Assembly (NCBI GenBank): GCA_023664665.1 | Contig: JAMPEY010000009.1 | Coordinates: 39,565-103,564, forward strand | Direction of reading: 5' to 3' | DNA length: 64,000 nt | Source of the DNA: Lachnoclostridium sp. | GTDB lineage: Bacteria; Bacillota; Clostridia; Lachnospirales; Lachnospiraceae | Part shown: in pieces, positions 1-7,052 of the stretch | Position numbering within the stretch: the stretch's first letter is position 1 | How the letters are laid out: every line of letters starts with the position of its first letter | Notes under the pieces: model-generated | The model's input: the letters and a program-made list of their open reading frames with translations, nothing else | Database searches by the model: none | What the model was told of the DNA's origin: nothing | Position numbers and translations under genes: made by a program

Positions 1-428
1 CCAAAGCGGTCTCCATGCAGTTTTTCAATTTCCGCAATCTGGGCAAAGGAAGCCGCAACCTGTAAAAATCCCTCTTCCTTTGCTTTCTCGCCAAAAGCCT
101 TATAAACCGGGTCATGCTCCTCGTATTCATTGTGCTGGGCCATACGGAGAAGCTTTGACACATCCTCCGAAATATCCACAGGATAGCCGCCGTCCACCAC
201 AATCGTTTCCCCTGACAGCTCCTTTAAATGATTATAAAAGATTTCGGCATGTTCCTGCTCCTGAGATGCCGTAAACGCGAATACGGCATGAATGACATGC
301 AGACCGTTCTCCTTAGCCTGAGACGCCGCAAAAACATATCTGTTCCTTGCCTGACTCTCCCCCGCAAATGCCCGCATAAGATTCTCTTTCGTTTCACTGT
401 CCTGAAATAAAATTGGTGTGTTTGCCAA
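1..428 (-). CDS. rbr: Rubrerythrin (5' part; C-terminus lies left of the window)
   Basis: Reading the minus strand from a TTG at 428 gives an uninterrupted frame to the window edge, about 142 residues. The start is set by an AGGAGGG ribosome binding site at 436-442, seven bases upstream of the TTG. The protein has the ferritin-like di-iron signature: AGESQARNRY with Glu near residue 24, an ExxH (EQEH) in the first helical pair, and a second half with EIEKLH. Rubrerythrins reduce hydrogen peroxide in the cytoplasm of anaerobes, taking electrons through a C-terminal rubredoxin domain that would lie outside the window. It is divergent from the recombinase gene at 622. A PerR-like half-symmetric AT-rich site (510-535) sits in the shared upstream region. 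Confidence 0.85.
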   Translation of the reverse strand, partial: MANTPILFQDSETKENLMRAFAGESQARNRYVFAASQAKENGLHVIHAVFAFTASQEQEHAEIFYNHLKELSGETIVVDGGYPVDISEDVSKLLRMAQHNEYEEHDPVYKAFGEKAKEEGFLQVAASFAQIAEIEKLHGDRF

Positions 429-509
429 AATAATTCCCTCCTATTCTTTAACAAATCCCTTATTTATAAATCTTTTATAGTATTTCCGCGGGATTGAAAA
501 ATATAACAG

Positions 510-535
510 GAATAAAAATTATAGTTGTCTCATTC
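510..535. promoter_or_regulatory. AT-rich dyad between rbr and the recombinase: PerR-box-like or dif-like site
   Basis: On the minus strand this reads GAATGAGACAACTATAA followed by TTTTTATTC. The sub-sequence CTATAATTTTTATTC matches the Firmicutes PerR consensus (TTATAATNATTATAA) at about 11 of 14 defined positions, which fits control of the peroxide-reducing rubrerythrin. The same bases contain AACTATAATTTT, which from memory resembles the core of the streptococcal dif site used by XerS, and the neighbouring recombinase is XerS-like. A minus-strand TATAAT at 518-523 could be the rbr -10 box. The sequence alone does not separate these readings. Confidence 0.35.
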
Positions 536-621
536 TTAAAAAAAGAATAAAATAGAACTGTCGGAACAGATTCACTAATTGTTTGTGCTGTCAATCGAAG
601 GGCGGCGGAACGGAGATTACC

Positions 622-1692
622 ATGGCAGTCATTAAATCAGAAAATTACCATGACGAACAAAATAAGCAGAATATAATAAAACTGCGGGCGGTTTTGGATA
701 CTCTTCCTCCGTTTTGCAGAAACTATTTCCGGGGGATTGAGGAATACACTTCTTCCCGGACCAGACTTGCCTATGCCTATGACATCAGGTTGTTTTTTGA
801 GTTTTTGCACGAAAAGAACAGTTCCCTTGCCAAAACGGATATCAAGGATTATCCTCTCTCCGTTCTTGACCGGGTCACCCGCGTAGACATCGAAGAGTAT
901 ATGGAATATATCTCCCTTTACCAGAAAGACGGCAAGGATATCTCAAACGACGAAAGGGGAAAAGCCCGAAAATTATCTGCCCTCAGAAGCTTCTACAATT
1001 ATTTCTTTGAAAATGAGCTGATTGAGAAAAATACCGCAGCTTTAATTCCCCTCCCCAAACGCCATGAAAAAGAAATCATCCGTCTGGAACCGAACGAAGT
1101 GGCTATTTTGTTGGATCAAGTGGAAGCCGGAAGCAAATTGACACAAAAAGAATTGGAATATCATAAAAAGACAAAAATTCGGGATATTGCGCTTTTAACC
1201 CTCTTATTGGGAACCGGCATCCGCGTGTCCGAATGTGTCGGTCTGGATATATCTGATATCAATTTTGATGTGGGAGGCATTAAAATCCGCAGGAAAGGCG
1301 GCTACGAAGCCGTGATTTATTTTGGCGAGGAGGTAGAAACCGCCCTTTTGGACTATCTGGAAGAACGAGACCGTATCATTCCTGCCGAAGGGCATGAAAA
1401 GGCGCTCTTCCTCTCCCTGCAAAACCGTAGAATGGCAGTCCGCTCCGTGGAAAATCTTGTCAAAAAATACGCCTCCCGGGTTACTACCCTGAAAAAGATC
1501 ACCCCACACAAGCTTCGCAGCACTTACGGCACCACACTGTATCAGGAAACGGGGGATATTTATCTGGTGGCGGATGTATTGGGGCATAAAGATGTAAATA
1601 CCACCCGCAAACATTACGCCGCTCTGGAAGACGAACGCCGCCGCAGAGCCGCGGGTGTCGTCAAGCTGCGGGAAAAACACGGCAATGACTAA
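622..1692 (+). CDS. Tyrosine recombinase, XerS-like
   Basis: Site-specific recombinase of the lambda integrase/Xer family, 356 residues from the ATG at 622. That start is preferred over an in-frame TTG at 583 because GGAG lies at 612-615, six bases upstream. An N-terminal SAM-like core-binding domain (about residues 25-150) precedes the catalytic domain. All six catalytic residues are visible: Arg201 (TGIRVSE), Lys225 (RRKGG), His296 and Arg299 (TPHKLRST), His322 (LGHKDV) and Tyr332 (RKHYAAL). The length and the blocks HKKTKIRDIALL, SVENLVKKY and TPHKLR are closer to the single-recombinase XerS type than to the roughly 300-residue XerC or XerD. No phage genes or attachment sites are nearby, so a housekeeping chromosome-dimer resolution role is likelier than an integrase role. 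It converges with the LysM gene with only five bases between stop codons. Confidence 0.8.
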   Translation: MAVIKSENYHDEQNKQNIIKLRAVLDTLPPFCRNYFRGIEEYTSSRTRLAYAYDIRLFFEFLHEKNSSLAKTDIKDYPLSVLDRVTRVDIEEYMEYISLYQKDGKDISNDERGKARKLSALRSFYNYFFENELIEKNTAALIPLPKRHEKEIIRLEPNEVAILLDQVEAGSKLTQKELEYHKKTKIRDIALLTLLLGTGIRVSECVGLDISDINFDVGGIKIRRKGGYEAVIYFGEEVETALLDYLEERDRIIPAEGHEKALFLSLQNRRMAVRSVENLVKKYASRVTTLKKITPHKLRSTYGTTLYQETGDIYLVADVLGHKDVNTTRKHYAALEDERRRRAAGVVKLREKHGND

Positions 1693-1697
1693 AAACA

Positions 1698-2090
1698 TTA
1701 TCGGATAAATTCGGATGAATAATAGGGAACCGCGATATGCTGTCCCGCATACAGCAGAGCGTCCTCCCCTATATGATTAATACTGCACACCTCCGAAATA
1801 TAAGCATTCTTATCTTTATATCTGCCGGAATCCATATATTTGTCGGCAATGTCCCATAAAGTATCTCCGCTTTGCACCGCTATCTCGGTATAGTATTTAA
1901 AAGACATATCCCCGCCGCTGCCTGCACTTGTCTTAATAGAACGGTAGGAAACGGCGCATACTGTAATGAGACAGACCGATATCATGAGCATCATCACTTT
2001 CCGCCGGATTTCCTGCTGTCTGCGCAGTTTCCTCTTATAATAGCGCAACTCCCTATCCGTCATATCCGCAATATTTTTTCTCGTTCTCAT
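1698..2090 (-). CDS. LysM-domain membrane protein, YneA-like SOS division inhibitor
   Basis: 130 residues: a basic cytoplasmic N-terminus (about 1-32), one transmembrane helix (about 33-50), a short linker and a LysM domain (about 70-125, with SGDTLWDIADKY and AGQHIAVP). This is the layout of Bacillus YneA, which is exported after DNA damage and delays division. The genomic position also matches, since yneA is divergent from lexA in Bacillus. The start at 2090 has AGGAGGAG five bases upstream. Its promoter (TTGACA, 17-bp spacer, TATAAT) carries a LexA-type box in the spacer and two more downstream, so tight repression and damage induction are expected. The YneA function is inferred from architecture and context, not from close sequence identity. 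Confidence 0.7.
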   Translation of the reverse strand: MRTRKNIADMTDRELRYYKRKLRRQQEIRRKVMMLMISVCLITVCAVSYRSIKTSAGSGGDMSFKYYTEIAVQSGDTLWDIADKYMDSGRYKDKNAYISEVCSINHIGEDALLYAGQHIAVPYYSSEFIR

Positions 2091-2140
2091 AATTTCTCCT
2101 CCTGACCGAAATATTTATATCCCTGCAAAACCGCTGTGAT

Positions 2141-2242
2141 GAATGTATGTTCGCAAACATTTGTTCTTTGTAATTTTATTATAACGAACATACATTCTGT
2201 TGTCAAGAGAAAAATCGAACATATTTTTGGAATATATGTTTG
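2141..2242. promoter_or_regulatory. Array of five LexA (SOS) box-like sites between yneA-like gene and lexA
   Basis: Related 13-base sites resembling the Gram-positive CGAAC-N4-GTTCG box occur at 2141-2153 (GAATGTATGTTCG), 2154-2166 (CAAACATTTGTTC), 2185-2197 (CGAACATACATTC, the exact reverse complement of the first), 2216-2228 (CGAACATATTTTT, weak) and 2230-2242 (GAATATATGTTTG). Three serve the yneA-like promoter; the last overlaps the lexA -35 box. The rest of this intergenic stretch holds the two promoters and the lexA leader. Confidence 0.8.
2178..2206 (-). promoter_or_regulatory. SOS-regulated promoter of the YneA-like gene
   Basis: On the minus strand TTGACA (2201-2206) and TATAAT (2178-2183) are separated by 17 bases, a perfect sigma-A consensus. 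The spacer contains CGAACATACATTC (plus-strand reading, 2185-2197), a LexA-type box, so repressor binding would directly occlude RNA polymerase. Confidence 0.85.
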
Positions 2243-2268
2243 CTTTTTTGAATCGCATATGTTATACT
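2240..2268 (+). promoter_or_regulatory. lexA promoter
   Basis: TTGCTT (2240-2245) and TATACT (2263-2268) are spaced by 17 bases. The LexA-type box at 2230-2242 overlaps the -35 element, giving the expected autoregulation. The implied transcript has an unusually long leader of about 130 bases. Confidence 0.75.
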
Positions 2269-2310
2269 GAATATGTTATAAAACATAAACTATTTACTTG
2301 AAGTCAATAC

Positions 2311-2380
2311 CCTCGCGGCATTTGCCGGCTTTCCATGTGGCTATGGCGTTCGGCTCATTGCCCGCGAGAATAAATGCCGC
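2311..2380 (+). other. Structured lexA 5' leader with two competing stems
   Basis: Inside the lexA leader, CTCGCGG (2312-2318) can pair with CCGCGAG (2362-2368). Overlapping this, GCGGCATTT (2315-2323) can pair perfectly with AAATGCCGC (2372-2380). The two stems share bases 2315-2318 and cannot both form. Both enclose an inner hairpin (GCCG 2324-2327 with CGGC 2351-2354, and CCAT 2333-2336 with ATGG 2343-2346). The distal strand of the second stem ends ten bases before the AGGAGG site at 2391-2396. This looks like a folded regulatory leader, but I do not recognise it as a known riboswitch class. Confidence 0.5.
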
Positions 2381-2403
2381 AAGACGGACAAGGAGGTATC
2401 AAT

Positions 2404-3021
2404 ATGGGATATGGCAAAATTTCTGCCAAGCAACAGGAAATATTGGATTACATTAAAGAAGAGATATTGAAGAAAGGCTATCCACCTACCGTTCGTGAGA
2501 TTTGTGAGACCGTAAAGTTAAAGTCCACTTCCTCCGTACATTCTCATCTGGAGACTCTGGAGAAAAACGGTTATATCCGCCGCGACCCCACCAAACCCCG
2601 CGCCATTGAAATTTGCGACGACAGCTTTCAGATGGTACGGACGGAGATGATCAGCCTGCCTGTTATCGGGAATGTTGCCGCCGGTCAGCCGATTCTTGCC
2701 GAGGAAAACATACAGGAATATTTTCCTGTCCCTGCGGATTTAGTTCCCAAAGGCGAGTCTTTTATTTTAAATGTGCGCGGCGATTCCATGATAAACGCCG
2801 GAATCTTTAACGGCGACCGCGTGTTTGTCAATTCCGCTTCCACCGCCCAGAACGGTCAGATTGTGGTTGCATTGATTGACGATTCCGCCACCGTAAAAAC
2901 CTATTACAAGGAAAACGGACATATCCGTCTACAGCCGGAAAACGATGCCATGGAGCCCATTATCGTAAACGACTGCCAGATTTTGGGAACCGTTTTCGGA
3001 GTGTTCCGCTTTTATCGCTGA
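2404..3021 (+). CDS. lexA: LexA repressor
   Basis: 205 residues from the ATG at 2404, which has AGGAGG at 2391-2396 seven bases upstream. An in-frame ATG at 2374 lies inside the leader stem and has no ribosome binding site. The N-terminal winged helix-turn-helix (about 5-70, [17 protein letters not shown]) binds SOS boxes. The C-terminal S24 peptidase domain keeps the Ala93-Gly94 self-cleavage site (GNVAAGQPI), the nucleophile Ser128 ([10 protein letters not shown]) and the general base Lys165 (TVKTYY). RecA filaments on damaged DNA trigger self-cleavage and derepress the regulon, here including the divergent LysM gene and lexA itself. Confidence 0.97.
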   Translation: MGYGKISAKQQEILDYIKEEILKKGYPPTVREICETVKLKSTSSVHSHLETLEKNGYIRRDPTKPRAIEICDDSFQMVRTEMISLPVIGNVAAGQPILAEENIQEYFPVPADLVPKGESFILNVRGDSMINAGIFNGDRVFVNSASTAQNGQIVVALIDDSATVKTYYKENGHIRLQPENDAMEPIIVNDCQILGTVFGVFRFYR

Positions 3022-3067
3022 CAATTTTTCTCATAGAATAAATTTTTTCATAACGGGCAAGCTATGT

Positions 3068-3092
3068 ATGTAACTATCAACAGATGTTACAT
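3068..3092. repeat. Inverted repeat upstream of the DUF378-like gene
   Basis: ATGTAAC (3068-3074) and GTTACAT (3086-3092) form a 7-bp dyad with an 11-base spacer in the lexA to DUF378 gap. There is no T-run, so it is more likely an operator or leader hairpin than a terminator. Confidence 0.35.
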
Positions 3093-3130
3093 CGGCCAAA
3101 AAGAGCGAGATGCGCGGAAATGAGGGTAAT

Positions 3131-3343
3131 ATGGATAATAAAGCTTTAAATTGTATTGCTCTTACTATTGCTATTATCGGAGCGCTTAACTGGGGGTTAA
3201 TCGGTATCTTCCGCTTTGACTTAGTTGCCTTTATCTTCGGCAATATGTCATGGCTGTCCAGACTTGTCTATATTATTGTAGGTGTAGTCGGTCTTTACCT
3301 TTTAACTTTCTATATGCGGCTGTCCGACAGCTCAAACAGCTAA
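3131..3343 (+). CDS. DUF378-type small membrane protein (YuzA-like)
   Basis: 70 residues from the ATG at 3131, which has GAGGG at 3122-3126; an upstream in-frame ATG at 3110 lacks a clear site. Two hydrophobic helices (about 6-28 and 38-60) flank the motif ALNWGLIGIFRFDLVAFIFG, the hallmark of the DUF378 family. The function of these proteins is unknown. The gene lies 109 bases beyond lexA in the same direction and ends at a strong bidirectional terminator. Confidence 0.75.
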   Translation: MDNKALNCIALTIAIIGALNWGLIGIFRFDLVAFIFGNMSWLSRLVYIIVGVVGLYLLTFYMRLSDSSNS

Positions 3344-3376
3344 ACTGCCAACTCCGCTTTATAGCAGTAAAGAGCC

Positions 3377-3420
3377 AGAAATGCCTTCGGTTTTATTCAT
3401 CAATGAAAACCGAAGGCATT
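3377..3420. terminator. Bidirectional rho-independent terminator
   Basis: AAATGCCTTCGGTTTT and AAAACCGAAGGCATTT form a long perfect stem around an 11-base loop, with a T-run on either strand. It ends the DUF378-like gene on the plus strand and the rsfS operon on the minus strand. Confidence 0.93.
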
Positions 3421-3433
3421 TTACTCTTCCAAT

Positions 3434-3799
3434 CTATACTTCTCTTTTCAGCGAATCCGCGTCTATCTGTCTGCCATCCCTCCAGATACGCTCCAAATCA
3501 TAGAGCAGTCTGTTTTCCTTATCAAAAATATGCACGATGACATCTACAAAATCAATCAAAATCCAATTTGCCGTATCATACCCTTCAATCTGCTTCTCCG
3601 GATATCCTGCCCGCCCAAGCTTTTCCTGCACATTATCGCAGATTGCCTGAATCTGGTTCTTATTATTTCCTCCGGCGATAATAAAATAGTCTGCAATGAC
3701 AGATACTTCACTGATATCAATTACCCTGATATCTTCTGCCTTCTTATCTTCCAATGCCGCTATAACAAGCCGTGCCATCTCCTGTGATTTATTTTCCAT
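3434..3799 (-). CDS. rsfS: Ribosome silencing factor RsfS
   Basis: 121 residues, the usual length of the Iojap/RsfS family. It binds protein L14 on the 50S subunit and blocks 30S joining when nutrients are short. Diagnostic blocks are ARLVIAALEDKKAEDIRVIDI near the start, ADYFIIAGGNNKNQIQAI in the middle and GYDTANWILIDFVDVIVHIF near the C-terminus. A strong ribosome binding site (CGGAGGA) precedes the start. Last gene of the run obgE-yhbY-nadD-yqeK-rsfS, a conserved Firmicutes order. Confidence 0.95.
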   Translation of the reverse strand: MENKSQEMARLVIAALEDKKAEDIRVIDISEVSVIADYFIIAGGNNKNQIQAICDNVQEKLGRAGYPEKQIEGYDTANWILIDFVDVIVHIFDKENRLLYDLERIWRDGRQIDADSLKREV

Positions 3800-3840
3800 C
3801 GTAGTTCCTCCGATTTCTTTTTGTTTTCATTTATCAGGCG

Positions 3841-4416
3841 CTATTTTTGCAAAGCCTTATAATATTCATATGTCTTTTGGGTCATGGGATCGATTTCTCC
3901 GCTGCCTCCCTGCAGATAATCAAGAGTGTCCTCCAAAATTCTAAGCATCGCCAAATCCAAGTCCTCAAAAGCCAATTTTCTGATTTCCGCCAGATTAGGC
4001 GCCTGCTTCCTGCCGGGTTCAATGTAATCGGCAATAAAAATAATTTTCTCCAGAGCACTCATGCCCGGTCTTCCCGTGGTATGATTTAATATGGCATTGA
4101 TGACATCCGGATTTCTTACCCCGTATTCCTGCATGGCAAGATAACTTCCCACCTTAGGATGCAGCAAAAAAGGATTGCGTCTCTCCACCTCATTCATGCT
4201 GATATTATGTTTCTCACAGATGGACAGTCTCTTTTTATCCGACATACATTTTGCACAGTCATGTAACAGTCCCGCCAATCTGGCATCTCCTATGGAAACA
4301 TTATATCTCATGGCAAGCGCGGCAGCCGTGTATTCCACTCCCAATGTATGTTCATATCTTTTGGCGTCCAATGTTTTTTCCATGGATTTCCTGATTTTCT
4401 TTAAATCACTCTTCAT
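3841..4416 (-). CDS. yqeK: HD-domain nucleotide hydrolase YqeK
   Basis: 191 residues from an ATG at 4416 that overlaps the end of nadD by 11 bases (ATGAAGAGTGA). A start at 4440 is possible in frame but lies deeper inside nadD. The HD phosphohydrolase motifs are visible: the first His in RYEHTLGV, the paired HD in GLLHDCAK, a His in LLHPKVGS, NHTTGRPGMS, and a distal Asp in FIADYIEPGR. Bacterial YqeK proteins hydrolyse diadenosine tetraphosphate symmetrically to ADP and sit beside nadD, as here. Translational coupling to nadD is likely. Confidence 0.92.
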   Translation of the reverse strand: MKSDLKKIRKSMEKTLDAKRYEHTLGVEYTAAALAMRYNVSIGDARLAGLLHDCAKCMSDKKRLSICEKHNISMNEVERRNPFLLHPKVGSYLAMQEYGVRNPDVINAILNHTTGRPGMSALEKIIFIADYIEPGRKQAPNLAEIRKLAFEDLDLAMLRILEDTLDYLQGGSGEIDPMTQKTYEYYKALQK

Positions 4417-5023
4417 TCCGATAAAATCCTTTTTCTTCAATATAGTAAAGTACCCTGTCCGGCACCAGATAACGGATGCTCTTTCCGCTTCGCACTCTCT
4501 CCCTTAAATCCGTGGATGAAATTTCAAGATTTAAAAAAGGCAGCAGCCTGATTTCCGCTCCATATTTATGCTGCAGCTTTGCTATTTGGGACTCCATGTC
4601 AGCAATATCCGTACCGTTTCGCACGGCAGCTATGATTTTTGCATTGGAAAAAATGCGTTCCGGATGCTTCCATGTCTCTATGGCAAAGAGGCAGTCCGCC
4701 CCGACAAGAAAGAAAAATTCTTCCCCGGGATACTCTTTTTTCAGTTCCTCCAAAGTCTCATAGCTGTATGAATATCCGTCTCGCTTTATCTCTATGTCAA
4801 GACATCGCATCCTTGCGTTTCCCGAGGCGGCAAGTCTGGTCATTTCATAACGCTCCGCGGAAGAAAGGACTTCTCTGTCCTTCTTCATATAGGAACAACC
4901 TGTAGGCACAAACCAGACTTCATCCAAATCTTCCTCATCCATGGCAAACTGTGCCAGCGCAAGATGCCCTATATGAATGGGATCGAAAGTTCCGCCCATG
5001 ATACCGATTTTCCTCATACTCAT
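4406..5023 (-). CDS. nadD: Nicotinate-nucleotide adenylyltransferase
   Basis: 205 residues. Transfers AMP from ATP to nicotinate mononucleotide to give deamido-NAD. The N-terminal GGTFDPIHIGHL carries the HxGH nucleotidyltransferase motif, and the C-terminal ISSTDLRERV is the second ATP-binding signature. FVPTGCSYMKKDRE corresponds to the substrate loop. Starts ten bases after yhbY and overlaps yqeK downstream. An alternative start two codons later (MRKIG) is possible. Confidence 0.96.
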   Translation of the reverse strand: MSMRKIGIMGGTFDPIHIGHLALAQFAMDEEDLDEVWFVPTGCSYMKKDREVLSSAERYEMTRLAASGNARMRCLDIEIKRDGYSYSYETLEELKKEYPGEEFFFLVGADCLFAIETWKHPERIFSNAKIIAAVRNGTDIADMESQIAKLQHKYGAEIRLLPFLNLEISSTDLRERVRSGKSIRYLVPDRVLYYIEEKGFYRNEE

Positions 5024-5032
5024 ACCCCTTGT

Positions 5033-5332
5033 TTACTTTTTGGGTAATTCAATTCCGGGCTTATCTTTGTCAGGACGGTACAATACAATTTTCCTGCCCA
5101 TGACATGTACCACCTCGGAACGGGTTCTGCCCGCTATGGCATCCGCAATCACCACCGGCTCCTCCGGACAATTCTTAAGGACCGCAATCTTAATCAATTC
5201 ATTGTTGTGAAAGCATTCCTCAATGGCATTTGTAACCTCCGGCGTCAGGCTTGCCTTTCCTATCTGGAATACCGGGGTCAGATTACTCGCAAGGCTTTTT
5301 AAATATGCCCTCTGTTTGCTGTTTAATTTCAT
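5033..5332 (-). CDS. yhbY: CRM-domain RNA-binding protein YhbY
   Basis: 99 residues comprising a single CRM (YhbY) domain, associated with pre-50S ribosomal particles. Typical features are LNSKQRAYLKSLASNL at the start, the loop FQIGKASLTPEV (the GxxG-like RNA contact) and RTRSEVVHVMGRKIVLYRP. Lies between obgE and nadD, its conserved position in Firmicutes, which supports a ribosome-assembly role. TGAGG lies five bases before the ATG. Confidence 0.93.
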   Translation of the reverse strand: MKLNSKQRAYLKSLASNLTPVFQIGKASLTPEVTNAIEECFHNNELIKIAVLKNCPEEPVVIADAIAGRTRSEVVHVMGRKIVLYRPDKDKPGIELPKK

Positions 5333-5378
5333 AATTTCCTCATTTCCGTGCCGCTATTCACCGCTGCTTCAGCACCGA

Positions 5379-6674
5379 TTACCTGTAATAATCAAAGGAA
5401 AGTCCATACATGCGCACCGCATCCCCCTCTTTTATGCCAAGATTTTCCAATTCCTGTAAAATTCCCTGCTCTTTCAGGAAATTTTGGAAAAAACGAAAGC
5501 CTTTTTCACTGTCAAGATTGGTGTAACCCAGCATTTTTTCAATTCGGGGACCTTCCACCACATATTCCTCTTTTTCCTCGTCATAAGTGACTGTATAGGG
5601 TTCGTCCATATCCCGGAGTTCTTCGTCCGGAAAATATTCCTGCGCAAAGACCATGGGCTCCTCCCCCAGCTTATCCAACATTTCCCCCACATAATACAAA
5701 AGCTCTTTGACGCCTTCTCCCGTAACCGCGGAAATCGGAAAGACCTTGATTCCTTTCGGCTCAAATTCTTTCCTGATGGCATCCAAGAAAGACAATTCTC
5801 CCGAACCCGCAAACATGACATCTATTTTGTTGGCGGCAATGACCTGAGGTCTCTTTGCTATTTCCGGATTATATGCCTCCAGTTCTTTATTGATGGCATA
5901 GATATCCTCAACAGGATTCCTTCCCTCGGTGCCGGGGGCATCCACAATATGAATCATCACTTTTGTACGCTCTATATGGCGCAAAAACTCATGACCCAGC
6001 CCCACTCCTTCGGAAGCGCCCTCAATCAGACCGGGAATATCCGCAATGACAAATCCTTTGGAGCCGTCTAAATCCACCACTCCCAGATTGGGGTTCAGCG
6101 TTGTAAAATGATAATTGGCAATCTTTGGTCTGGCATTGGTAACTCTGGACAAAAAAGTAGATTTTCCTACATTGGGAAATCCTACCAGCCCAACATCCGC
6201 AATGACCTTTAACTCCAAAAGAAGCTCCAGCTCCTTTGCCGGCTGACCGGGCTGGGCGTATTTCGGCGCCTGCATGGTACTGGTGGCGTAATGCTGATTG
6301 CCGCTTCCTCCCCTGCCGCCTTTAAGAAGCACGACCCGCCTGTTATCTCCGGACATATCCGTGATGACTTTTCCGCTCTCCGCTTCCTTTATAACGGTTC
6401 CTTGGGGCACCTTTATCACGATATCATTTCCATCCCTGCCCCTGCAGTTCTTTTTGCTGCCCGGTTCGCCGTCCTGGGCCTGATACTTGCGGATATGTCT
6501 GAAATCTATCAATGTGTTCAAACCCTCGTCCACCACAAAGATAACATCTCCTCCGCGCCCTCCGTCTCCTCCGTCGGGACCGCCGTTCGGAACATATTTT
6601 TCACGGCGGAAGGACACATGACCGTCCCCTCCCTTGCCGCTTCTTACATATATCTTAGCTCTGTCTGCAAACAT
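5379..6674 (-). CDS. obgE: GTPase Obg
   Basis: 431 residues. An N-terminal Gly-rich Obg fold (about 1-158, PDGGDGGRGGDV) is followed by a GTPase domain (about 160-330; G1 GFPNVGKST, G3 DIPGLIEGA, G4 NKID) and a C-terminal OCT domain (about 350-431), the three-part form seen in Gram-positive Obg. It acts in late 50S assembly and stress signalling. Transcription appears to be separated from the upstream rplU-prp-rpmA operon by the palindromic terminator at 6701-6750. Confidence 0.97.
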   Translation of the reverse strand: MFADRAKIYVRSGKGGDGHVSFRREKYVPNGGPDGGDGGRGGDVIFVVDEGLNTLIDFRHIRKYQAQDGEPGSKKNCRGRDGNDIVIKVPQGTVIKEAESGKVITDMSGDNRRVVLLKGGRGGSGNQHYATSTMQAPKYAQPGQPAKELELLLELKVIADVGLVGFPNVGKSTFLSRVTNARPKIANYHFTTLNPNLGVVDLDGSKGFVIADIPGLIEGASEGVGLGHEFLRHIERTKVMIHIVDAPGTEGRNPVEDIYAINKELEAYNPEIAKRPQVIAANKIDVMFAGSGELSFLDAIRKEFEPKGIKVFPISAVTGEGVKELLYYVGEMLDKLGEEPMVFAQEYFPDEELRDMDEPYTVTYDEEKEEYVVEGPRIEKMLGYTNLDSEKGFRFFQNFLKEQGILQELENLGIKEGDAVRMYGLSFDYYR

Positions 6675-6700
6675 CCGTTACTCCTTTTAAAGTAAAAAAA

Positions 6701-6750
6701 GGAGCTGCCGCATTATGAGTTAGTGCCTGAAATTCCATAATGTGACAGCC
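6701..6750 (-). terminator. Terminator after rpmA, formed by a dispersed palindromic repeat (family 1, short copy)
   Basis: Read on the minus strand, GGCTGTCACATTATG and CATAATGCGGCAGCTCC form a stem followed by seven T residues, a clear rho-independent terminator between rpmA and obgE. The plus-strand left arm GGAGCTGCCGCATTATGAG matches the arm of the longer element at 57271-57385 almost exactly. The right arms also match (CTGAAATT, then TAATG and CAGC), so both belong to one repeat family. Confidence 0.85.
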
Positions 6751-6764
6751 CTTAAGTAATTCAA

Positions 6765-7049
6765 TTACTGCTCCACAGGATACACGGAAGCCTGCTTTTT
6801 ATCTCTTCCTTTTCTTTCAAAACGAAGAACGCCATCCGTCAACGCATATAAGGTATCATCACCGCCGATACCGACATTAACGCCGGGATGAATCTTGGTT
6901 CCGCGCTGTCTGTAAAGAATATTTCCTGCTTTTACGAACTGTCCGTCAGCTCTCTTTGCGCCTAATCTTTTGGATTCGGAATCCCTGCCGTTCTTGGTAG
7001 AGCCCACACCCTTTTTATGAGCAAAAAATTGAAGGTTCAAATTTAACAT
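6765..7049 (-). CDS. rpmA: 50S ribosomal protein L27 (with cleavable N-terminus)
   Basis: 94 residues. The N-terminus MLNLNLQFF followed by AHKKG is the Firmicutes L27 extension, removed after the Phe-Phe pair by the Prp protease so that the mature N-terminus can reach the peptidyl transferase centre. The body has [21 protein letters not shown] and [15 protein letters not shown]. The protease gene lies four bases upstream in the same operon. Confidence 0.98.
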   Translation of the reverse strand: MLNLNLQFFAHKKGVGSTKNGRDSESKRLGAKRADGQFVKAGNILYRQRGTKIHPGVNVGIGGDDTLYALTDGVLRFERKGRDKKQASVYPVEQ

Positions 7050-7052
7050 GGT

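Noticed and set aside
622-1692. Prophage or integrative element marked by the tyrosine recombinase
   Set aside because: No phage, conjugation or cargo genes and no tRNA or direct-repeat attachment sites; neighbours are housekeeping genes.
1204-1698. Minus-strand open frame of 164 codons in the recombinase gene
   Set aside because: Opposite a frame with all six catalytic residues; no start signal and no family match.
2311-2380. Known riboswitch class in the lexA leader
   Set aside because: I looked for c-di-GMP, SAM, THF, ZTP, fluoride and cobalamin core motifs and saw none; kept only as an unassigned structured leader.
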